From NCBI GenBank assembly GCA_033720955.1, contig JAWWBN010000160.1, positions 1 through 9,014 on the forward strand: a stretch of 9,014 nt of DNA. Reading direction: 5' to 3'. This document shows positions 1 through 5,713 of this stretch, in pieces; the stretch's first letter is position 1; each line of letters opens with the position of its first letter. The notes below the pieces were generated by a model, which worked only from the letters and a program-made list of their open reading frames with translations, did no database searches and was not told the DNA's origin. The DNA is from JAWWBN01 sp033720955. GTDB lineage: Bacteria > Acidobacteriota > Thermoanaerobaculia > Multivoradales > JAHEKO01. The translations under genes were made by a program, and so were the position numbers.

Positions 1-1468
1 GGCGCTCCCGGCCGCCGGCCACCAGCGTCGCCCGCGTGTCGAGACCGGCCGGCCCGGGGAAGGCGCGCAGCCCGAGCCATCCGGCCGGGACGGCCTCGTT
101 GCGCAGCAGCACCGGGGGGCCGCCGTTCTGGGTGAGCACCAGATCCACGTCGCCGTCGGCGTCCAGATCGCCGGCAGCGAGACCGCGGCCCACCCGCGGC
201 TCGGCCAGGGCGGCGGCCACCACCGGCTCGAACCGCTCCTCGCCGGGGACCCGGCGGAAGAGCTGCACCGGCTGGGCGTAGGTCTGGCCCGGCCGCAGCG
301 CCTGGATCTCCGGCTCGATGTGCCCGTTGGCCAGCGCCACGTCGCTCCAGCCGTCGAGGTCGAGGTCGGCCACCAGGGTGCCGAAGGCCAGCGTCATCAG
401 GGTCGGCAGGCCGAGACCCAGCGGCGCCGCGTCGTCCGAGTAGAGGCCCCCCGGGCGGGAGCGGAAGACGGCGCTCATCTCCTGAGCGAAGTTGCCGACC
501 ACGATGTCCGCCGGCCCCGCCCCGGAGAGGTCGCCGGCGTCGATCCCCATCCCCCCCCGGGGCGCCCCGGAGGCGCCGAAGGCGATGCCCGCCTCGACGC
601 CCCGCTCCTCGAAAGAGCCGTCGCCGCGGTTGACGAAGAGGAAGTTGCGGGTCGTGTCGTTGGCCACCGCCAGGTCGGGCCAGCCGTCGTCGTTCGCGTC
701 GAGCGGCACCACCCCCAGGGTCTTGCCCTCGGACAGCTCGAGCCCCGCCTCCGCCGTCGCGTCGCGGAATCTGCCGTCGCCCCGGTTGAGCAGCAGGCGG
801 TTGCTGGCGCCGGGATAGACCTCGGGGGTGCAGTAGGTGCGGTGGACCCCGTCCGGCACGCAGGCGACGTCGGTCTCGGGGCTCCAGGTGACGTAGCGCC
901 CCACGTAGAGGTCGTGGCGGCCGTCCCGGTCCACGTCCACGAAGGCCGCGCCGGAGCCGAAGCCCGGCGCGAGCTCCGCCAGGGCCTCCGAGGCGTCCTC
1001 GAAGCCCCCGTCCCCGCGGTTCCGCAGCAGGAAGTCCTCTCCGACGGCCGAGACGAAGAGGTCGGCGTCGCCGTCGCCCTCGACGTCCCCGACCGCGGCG
1101 CCCATCCCCACCGCCCGGATCCTCGCGCCGGCGCGCTCGCTGACCTCCTCGAACCGCCAGCCGCCCAGGTACCGGTAGAGAGCCGAGGCCCCCTGCGGCG
1201 ACCCGTCCACGAAGAAGAGGTCTTCGAGGCCGTCGCCGTCGAAGTCGAGGAGGGCCACCCCGGATCCCATGGTCTCGGGCAGCCGCCGGTCCACCGTGGC
1301 GCCGTTCGCATGCACGAAGGCGATCCCCGAGCCGCCGGTCGCGTCGGTGAACGGCTCCCGCGGCGGGCCCGGCGGCGGCTCTTCCACGGACCGCCGCTCC
1401 CCGCACCCGGCCGCGAAGAGCACCAGCAGCGCGACGCACCCCAGCGGCCGGCGGCGGGACCGTCTCAC
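1..1468 (-). CDS. CRTAC1-like FG-GAP/VCBS repeat lipoprotein with ASPIC/UnbV start (3' end cut by window)
   Basis: Reading the minus strand from a GTG at 1468 gives 489 residues with no stop before the window edge. The N-terminus has an Arg-rich n-region, a hydrophobic stretch (residues 11-20) and a lipobox FAAGC with Cys22, so it is probably a lipoprotein. At least six calcium-binding-type FG-GAP loops follow: DFDGDG (75), DVEGDGD (128), DVDRDG (178), DANDDG (257), DLDLDG (368) and DLDADGD (434), plus a degenerate one near 310. Together they predict a beta-propeller. A two-Cys segment (C203, C213) ending in YCTPEVYPG is typical of bacterial CRTAC1-family proteins. From about residue 464 (WLGLRA...LDTRATLVAGG) the sequence resembles the start of ASPIC/UnbV. 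The start overlaps the stop of the upstream regulator gene (GTGA), which implies translational coupling; no strong separate ribosome site is seen. Family members are mostly uncharacterised; a surface or periplasmic binding role is inference. Its place behind a two-component pair is unusual. Confidence 0.9.
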   Translation of the reverse strand, partial: MRRSRRRPLGCVALLVLFAAGCGERRSVEEPPPGPPREPFTDATGGSGIAFVHANGATVDRRLPETMGSGVALLDFDGDGLEDLFFVDGSPQGASALYRYLGGWRFEEVSERAGARIRAVGMGAAVGDVEGDGDADLFVSAVGEDFLLRNRGDGGFEDASEALAELAPGFGSGAAFVDVDRDGRHDLYVGRYVTWSPETDVACVPDGVHRTYCTPEVYPGASNRLLLNRGDGRFRDATAEAGLELSEGKTLGVVPLDANDDGWPDLAVANDTTRNFLFVNRGDGSFEERGVEAGIAFGASGAPRGGMGIDAGDLSGAGPADIVVGNFAQEMSAVFRSRPGGLYSDDAAPLGLGLPTLMTLAFGTLVADLDLDGWSDVALANGHIEPEIQALRPGQTYAQPVQLFRRVPGEERFEPVVAAALAEPRVGRGLAAGDLDADGDVDLVLTQNGGPPVLLRNEAVPAGWLGLRAFPGPAGLDTRATLVAGGRER

Positions 1469-2829
1469 TCCATCAGCCCGTGCTTGCGCAGGTAGTAGGC
1501 CATGTTGCGCTCGTCGATCCCCAGCCGCTTGGCCGCCTCCCGCTTGACCCCTCCGGCCGCATCCAGCGCCTCCCGCAGGAGCCGCCTCTCCTCGGCCGCC
1601 AGCGCGTCGCGCAGCGTCGCCGGCCGCCCGGGGCGAGCCTCCGGCGAAGAGCCCCCCTCGCCGAAGGGGAGGCTCCGCGGGGTGATCTCTTCGCCTCTCT
1701 CCAGCAGGACGGCGCGCTCGAGCACGTTGCGCAGCTCGCGGACGTTCCCGGGCCAGGGGTAGGCCAGGAGCCGCGCCAGCGCCTCCTCACCCAGGGCCAT
1801 CGGCCCCCGGCCGAGCCGCGCCGCGAACTCGGCGGCGAAGAGGCGCGCCAGGAGCTCGATGTCCTCGCGGCGCTCGCGGAGCGGCGGGATCTCGATCTCG
1901 AAGACGTGGATCCTGTAGAAGAGATCCTCCCGGAAGCTCCCCTCCTCGACCCTCTCCCGCAGGCGGGCGTTGGTGGAGCAGATCAGCCGGACGTCCACCC
2001 AGGTCGGCTCGCTGTCGCCGACCCTCTCGAACTGGCCGGTCTCGAGCACCCGCAGCACCTTGGCCTGCGCCCGCGGCGAGAGCGCGTCCACCTCGTCGAG
2101 CAGGAGGGTGCCGCGGTCGGCGATCCGGAAGCGGCCGTCGCGGTCGGCGACGGCGCCGGTGAAGGCGCCCTTGCGGTGGCCGAAGAACTCGCTCTCCAGC
2201 AGCTCCTCGGGCACCGCGGCGCAGTTGACGGCGACGAAGGGCCCGCCGGCCCGCGGACTGCGCCGGTGGATGAGCCGCGCCACCTCCTCCTTGCCGGTGC
2301 CCGTCTCCCCCTGCAGCAGGACCGTGGTGTCGGCCGGCGCCGCGGTCTCCGCGAGCTCCACCACCCGGCGCCAGCCCGGCGACTCGCCGACCGGCTCCGG
2401 CCGCTCGGGCAGCGACCCGGCGCGGGAGCGCAGATAGGCCAGCTCCCGGGTGCGGCTGGACCGCGTCAGCACCTCGTCGAGGACCAGGGTCAGCTCGTCG
2501 GGGTCGGTCGGCTTGAGCAGGTAGTCGGCGGCGCCGGCGCGAACGCACTCCACCGCCGAGCGCACCGTGCCGTAGGCGGTGAGAACGACCACCGGCGGAC
2601 CGCTCCGCGCGCCGATCTCCCGCACCAGCTCCAGCCCGTCCCGCTCGGGCATCTTGAGGTCGGTGACCACCACGTCGACGCCCGCCAGCCGCTTCGGCTC
2701 GAGCGCCTGGTCCACCGAGCCGGCGGCGCGCACGCGGAAGCCCTTCTCCCCGAGAAGAGCCGAGAGCGACTCGCGCACGTAGGCCTCGTCGTCCACCACC
2801 AGGACGGTGCCCCGCCGGGAGCCGCTCAC
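1465..2829 (-). CDS. Sigma-54-dependent response regulator (NtrC family: REC, AAA+, Fis HTH)
   Basis: This is a 454-residue bacterial enhancer-binding protein of normal family length and order. The receiver domain (about 8-122) has acidic residues D13 and D14, phospho-acceptor D57 (TDLKMP), T84 and K106. The AAA+ domain (about 147-380) has Walker A GETGTGKE (174-181), the sigma-54-contacting GAFTGA loop (221-226), Walker B LLLDEVD (242-248) and candidate arginine fingers in FREDLFYRI (299-307). The WPGNVRELRN motif (359-368) follows. A Fis-type helix-turn-helix lies at about 413-454 (AAKRLGIDERNMAYYLRKHG). All key residues are present, so it should hydrolyse ATP and activate sigma-54 RNA polymerase when phosphorylated. 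The GTG start was chosen because it precedes the receiver domain by only seven residues, overlaps the kinase stop as GTGA, and has GGAGG at 2844-2840, ten bases upstream. The frame stays open further upstream, but that part is a shadow of the kinase gene. Its partner is almost certainly the adjacent kinase. Confidence 0.97.
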   Translation of the reverse strand: MSGSRRGTVLVVDDEAYVRESLSALLGEKGFRVRAAGSVDQALEPKRLAGVDVVVTDLKMPERDGLELVREIGARSGPPVVVLTAYGTVRSAVECVRAGAADYLLKPTDPDELTLVLDEVLTRSSRTRELAYLRSRAGSLPERPEPVGESPGWRRVVELAETAAPADTTVLLQGETGTGKEEVARLIHRRSPRAGGPFVAVNCAAVPEELLESEFFGHRKGAFTGAVADRDGRFRIADRGTLLLDEVDALSPRAQAKVLRVLETGQFERVGDSEPTWVDVRLICSTNARLRERVEEGSFREDLFYRIHVFEIEIPPLRERREDIELLARLFAAEFAARLGRGPMALGEEALARLLAYPWPGNVRELRNVLERAVLLERGEEITPRSLPFGEGGSSPEARPGRPATLRDALAAEERRLLREALDAAGGVKREAAKRLGIDERNMAYYLRKHGLME

Positions 2830-4427
2830 GCCGGCGCCCCCTCCGCCCTGGGCTCGGCCCCCGCGGTGCCGGCGGCCGGGAGGCGGATCTCGAACAGGGC
2901 GCCGCCCCCCGGCGCGTTGGCGGCCGAGATCCGCCCGCCGTGGTCGCGGACGATGCCGTGGCAGAGGGCGAGCCCAAGGCCGGTCGAGCCGCGGGTCGAG
3001 TAGAAGGGCTCGAACAGGTGGTCCAGCGCCTCGGCGGCCAGGCCCGGTCCGTCGTCGCGCAGGCGGGCGACCACCTCGTCCCCCGTCCGCTCGAGCTCGA
3101 CCTCGATCCGCCCCCCCGCCTCCAGCTCCTCGCAGGCGTTCAGCAGGAGGTTCAGGAAGAGCTGGCCCAGAGCCACGCGGTTGCCCGCCACCCGCAGGGC
3201 CCCTCCGGACGCGCCGCCGCGGACGACGATGGCCACCTCGGGGAACCGCGGCGCGAGGAACTCGGCCGCCTCCCGGACCGGCCCGGCCAGGTCCACCACC
3301 TCCCTGGGCGAGCGCGCCGGGTCGGAGAAGGCCAGCACCCGGCGGACGATGGCGGCGGCGCGGTCGAGCCCCTCCCGCACCTGCCGGGCCCGGAGTCGGG
3401 CCGCGTCGGCCCGACCCGACTCGAGGTCGCCCTCCAGCAGGCTCAGGTAGTTGGCCATCCCCTCCAGCGGGTTGTTGACCTCGTGCGCGACGCCGGCGGC
3501 GAAGCGGCCGACGCTGGCCAGACGCTCGGAGTGCAGCAGGCCGCGCTCCAGCTCGCGGACCCGGCGCTCGTGCTCGACCGCGGCCTCCGCCCGAGCCCGC
3601 TGGCGCATCTGCCGGAGGGCCAGGGCGACGGCGGCGGAGACGGCTACGATGACGGTCAGGTTCCAGATCACCGTCCGCCGGTAGCCGCGGGCCAGGCTGG
3701 CCGCGGAGCGCTCCATCTCGCTCGCCTCGCGCCGCGCCGACAGCCAGAGCTCGACCGGCGGCTCCCACCGTCCGTCCTCGATCCGCACCGCGGCCGCGAG
3801 CTCCTCCCGGGGCTCGGCAGGAGGTCTCCTCGAGAGCGTCAGCGCCCCCAGAAAGGGGTCCTCCCCCTCCCCGAGGACCCTCGCGGGGTCCGCCCAGCCC
3901 GCGAGGAGCGCGCCGGCCGACCCGGGGATCGACAGGCGGGTGGCCACCAGGCCCTCCGCCGCCGGCGGCGGCTCCCACCCTGGCGGGAGGACCGTCGCCA
4001 CGCCCTCGCGGCGGCCGACGATCGTCGCCGGGCCGGTCGGGGTGATCAGCTCCAGCCGCTCCAGCGGAGGGTGCGCCTGCAGAAAGAGGAGCAGGGCGCC
4101 CTCGGCATTGAGCCGCGCCCAGCGCCGCACCATCGGGTCGCCGCTCAGCATCCGACCGGGGAGCTCGCGCAGCGGCTCGGACTCCGCCAGGAAGACCAGG
4201 TCCGCCTGCAGGGCGGCGAGCCGGGCTCGGAAGGCCTGGGCGCGCTCCTCCAGACGCAGACCCATCTCGCTGCGCGCCAGCCGCCGGGCGTCGCCCCGGG
4301 CGTGCACGATCTCGCGGATCGCCGCCGCGTTGACCACCACGAGCGCCGCCAACAGGGCCACGGTGGCCGCGAGGGCCGCCCAGCGGGGCGAGAACACACT
4401 CCTGCCGTTCACGAGGCGACGCCGCAT
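2826..4427 (-). CDS. Membrane sensor histidine kinase (NtrB/AtoS-like HisKA-HATPase)
   Basis: This is a 533-residue inner-membrane sensor kinase. A first transmembrane helix (about 16-38) and a second (about 252-271) flank about 215 residues predicted to be periplasmic. I do not recognise that region as a named sensor domain, and no PAS or clear HAMP domain is visible. A charged helical linker (272-300) leads to the HisKA dimerisation helix with the H-box AGVAHEVNNP, phospho-acceptor His315. The ATPase domain has the N-box LFLNLLLNACEE (N430), G1 box DDGPG (458-462), F-box FEPFYST (472-478) and a G2 box STGLGL (481-486). The G2 region (TRGSTGLGL) has Ser where GTGLGL normally has its first Gly, and looks one residue short. 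The ATG start has purine-rich GGGAAGCGGAG just before it. The stop overlaps the regulator start (GTGA), so kinase and regulator are coupled and very probably cognate. The signal sensed is unknown. Confidence 0.95.
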   Translation of the reverse strand: MRRRLVNGRSVFSPRWAALAATVALLAALVVVNAAAIREIVHARGDARRLARSEMGLRLEERAQAFRARLAALQADLVFLAESEPLRELPGRMLSGDPMVRRWARLNAEGALLLFLQAHPPLERLELITPTGPATIVGRREGVATVLPPGWEPPPAAEGLVATRLSIPGSAGALLAGWADPARVLGEGEDPFLGALTLSRRPPAEPREELAAAVRIEDGRWEPPVELWLSARREASEMERSAASLARGYRRTVIWNLTVIVAVSAAVALALRQMRQRARAEAAVEHERRVRELERGLLHSERLASVGRFAAGVAHEVNNPLEGMANYLSLLEGDLESGRADAARLRARQVREGLDRAAAIVRRVLAFSDPARSPREVVDLAGPVREAAEFLAPRFPEVAIVVRGGASGGALRVAGNRVALGQLFLNLLLNACEELEAGGRIEVELERTGDEVVARLRDDGPGLAAEALDHLFEPFYSTRGSTGLGLALCHGIVRDHGGRISAANAPGGGALFEIRLPAAGTAGAEPRAEGAPA

Positions 4428-4474
4428 CTCCGCTTCCCGCCGCAGACCATACCTCAGGCCCCGGGGATCGGCGA

Positions 4475-4499
4475 GGGCGGGGAGCGCGCGGGCCCGCCC
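4475..4499 (-). other. GC hairpin directly after the outer-membrane gene stop codon
   Basis: On the minus strand GGGCGGG (4499-4493) can pair perfectly with CCCGCCC (4481-4475) across an 11-base loop, starting one base after the stop codon of the outer-membrane protein gene. There is no T-run after it, so it is not a classical intrinsic terminator. It might stabilise the 3' end of a processed upstream message or slow polymerase, lowering kinase expression relative to the outer-membrane protein. Such GC-rich pairings also arise by chance in this base composition. Confidence 0.3.
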
Positions 4500-4500
4500 C

Positions 4501-5454
4501 TCAGAACCGGCGCCCGATGGACAGGTAGGGCTCCTGGTACCTGCGCGCCGAGCGTCCCCAGACCCACTGGTTGAAGCCCGCCTCCACCCACCACTCCCGA
4601 TCGCGGCCGAAGTCGCGGAAGAGCCCCGCCCCGACCACCACGACGCTGGCGTCGGGGAAGCAGTTGCGCGGCGAGCAGCCGAAGCGGTCCTCCGGGTCGC
4701 GGCCCGGCGACTCGTTGCCGACGCTCTGGACCCAGCGCACGGCGACCTTCCCGACGAGGTCCCTCCACGGCAGGGGATGGCCCACCTCGAGAAGCAGCGG
4801 GATCTCGTCGCTCAGGTTCGTCGTGCGGTAGTTGTAGCCGAGCTCGAGGTTCACCCAGCCGCCGCCGCACAGCGAGCGGCTGGCCAGGAAGCTCACGCCG
4901 TAATCCTCGCCCAGGAGGCCCCGCCACTCGGGGCTGACGCCCCGGAAGACCGCCTCCTCCACGTCGCCGTCGAGATCGTCCTCGTCCGGGCCGAAGAGAT
5001 GGCGGTCGTACGGCCCCGGCAGGTCGTAGAGGTAGGAGGTGCGCAGACGGAAGGCGATCGCCATCGGCCACCGGCCCTGCCGCAGCCGGAGCTTGGCGCC
5101 GAGGAACGCCTCTGAGAACCCGGCGTTGTGCTCCTGGTCGCCGGGCGGACCCTCGTATCCGTCCAGGTAGAGCAGCAGAAAGCTGAGGGAGAGACGGCGG
5201 CTCACGCCGACCTCGCCCCCGGTGTACAGGTAGCGGAAGTCGTGCTCGCTGTCGTGGCGCCGCACCTCCCCGCGTGGGCTCCAGGAGGTGGCGGCGGTCT
5301 TCACGCTCAGGCCGAGCTGCACCTCGCCGTGGCCCGGCTCGGGGAGCCAGGCGCCGCCCGCCCGGGCGCGGAGCGGGCAGAGGAGGAGAAGAAGCAGAGC
5401 GGTCGCGGCGGCGCTCGCGGCGGGGGCGGCGGGGGTGGGGGCGCGACGGGACAT
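4501..5454 (-). CDS. Predicted outer-membrane beta-barrel protein, unrecognised family
   Basis: This is a 317-residue exported protein. Residues 1-32 form an Ala/Leu-rich signal peptide (hydrophobic core about 14-25) with a likely signal peptidase I site after ARA. The Cys in LLLLLC lacks a small residue at -1, so it is not a good lipobox. The mature part alternates polar and hydrophobic residues in strand-like segments, for example EVQLGLSVKTA, RLSLSFLLLYL, MAIAFRLRTSYLY, WVNLELGYNYRT, GKVAVRWVQSV and SVVVVGAGLFRDF. It ends YLSIGRRF, with the C-terminal Phe typical of barrels handled by the BAM machinery. Acidic stretches such as FGPDEDDLDGDVEE probably lie in loops. Cysteines sit at 196, 260 and 265. 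The ATG at 5454 gives a complete signal peptide; the frame is open further upstream but encodes no sensible protein there. No good Shine-Dalgarno sequence precedes it. It leads the unit containing the kinase and regulator. Its role (channel, transporter or sensor partner) is unknown. Confidence 0.85.
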   Translation of the reverse strand: MSRRAPTPAAPAASAAATALLLLLLCPLRARAGGAWLPEPGHGEVQLGLSVKTAATSWSPRGEVRRHDSEHDFRYLYTGGEVGVSRRLSLSFLLLYLDGYEGPPGDQEHNAGFSEAFLGAKLRLRQGRWPMAIAFRLRTSYLYDLPGPYDRHLFGPDEDDLDGDVEEAVFRGVSPEWRGLLGEDYGVSFLASRSLCGGGWVNLELGYNYRTTNLSDEIPLLLEVGHPLPWRDLVGKVAVRWVQSVGNESPGRDPEDRFGCSPRNCFPDASVVVVGAGLFRDFGRDREWWVEAGFNQWVWGRSARRYQEPYLSIGRRF

Positions 5455-5508
5455 CGGGTGCGGCTCGGGGGAGTGCGGACGGCTCTCTCGACGGGCGCCC
5501 TCTCCTCT

Positions 5509-5524
5509 CGCAAAGCCGGCACCA
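5509..5524 (-). promoter_or_regulatory. Candidate sigma-54 (-24/-12) promoter for the leftward unit
   Basis: Read on the minus strand the site is TGGTGCCGGCTTTGCG. It has the near-invariant GG and GC separated by ten bases, plus full TGG and TTGC cores; the bases differing from the textbook TGGCACG-N4-TTGCW are in the less conserved positions. A start of transcription about 12 bases beyond the GC would fall near 5498, leaving a leader of about 44 bases before the ATG at 5454. No convincing sigma-70 promoter was found on this strand in the gap. The unit it would drive encodes its own sigma-54 activator. The match is visible; its use is inferred. Confidence 0.5.
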
Positions 5525-5588
5525 GCCACCGCGGGCTCCCCGGGGATCCGCGCAACTGTCTGATCGATAGGGGTTTGCGACAACCGAC

Positions 5589-5606
5589 CCGGGATCTCTC
5601 TCCCGG
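5589..5606. promoter_or_regulatory. Inverted repeat, possible activator binding site
   Basis: CCGGGA and TCCCGG form a perfect 6-base inverted repeat with a 6-base spacer. It lies about 65-80 bases upstream of the candidate -24 element of the leftward unit, or about 90-110 bases upstream of its inferred start site. That is a usual distance for an NtrC-class enhancer site. It is also about 57 bases upstream of the -35 position of the rightward promoter, so one site could serve both units. The repeat is short and GC-rich, so chance is a real alternative. Confidence 0.25.
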
Positions 5607-5662
5607 CCCCTCCCGCCTGGCGGCCATAGAGCCTACGATGGGTCTCCATCCCTTCTGCGAGG

Positions 5663-5691
5663 TGTCCACGGCTCGACGCGACGCCTATAAT
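5663..5691 (+). promoter_or_regulatory. Candidate sigma-70 promoter for the efflux genes
   Basis: A perfect TATAAT lies at 5686-5691, striking in DNA this GC-rich. At the optimal 17-base spacing the -35 position is TGTCCA (5663-5668), which matches TTGACA at only three of six bases, so activation or a weak basal level is likely. The predicted start near 5698 leaves only about 16 bases before the GTG of the adaptor gene. Confidence 0.55.
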
Positions 5692-5713
5692 CCCGACGGG
5701 ATCGGAACCTGAG

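Noticed and set aside
475..1311. 278-residue minus-strand frame inside the CRTAC1-like gene
   Set aside because: It is a Ser/Thr/Arg-rich out-of-frame shadow. The correct frame shows the FG-GAP loops and the lipobox.
2830..3978. N-terminal extension of the response regulator frame, giving an 837-residue product
   Set aside because: The added part is Gly/Arg/Pro-rich noise in another frame of the kinase gene. The GTG at 2829 has a GGAGG site and starts right before the receiver domain.
4428..4500. Possible separate promoter for the kinase (TATGGT on the minus strand)
   Set aside because: No -35-like hexamer lies at 16-18 bases, and the -10 match is weak.
320..4574. Long plus-strand open frames (320-1495, 1480-3003, 2940-4574) opposite the leftward genes
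   Set aside because: They are low-complexity Arg/Pro/Ala/Gly/Glu/His-rich products with no domains, lying antisense to genes with clear motifs. High GC makes stop codons rare in such shadow frames.
5618..5632. GG-N10-GC spacing on the plus strand resembling a sigma-54 promoter for the pump
   Set aside because: The -12 part reads GAGC where TTGC is expected, and the nearby perfect TATAAT is a better explanation.
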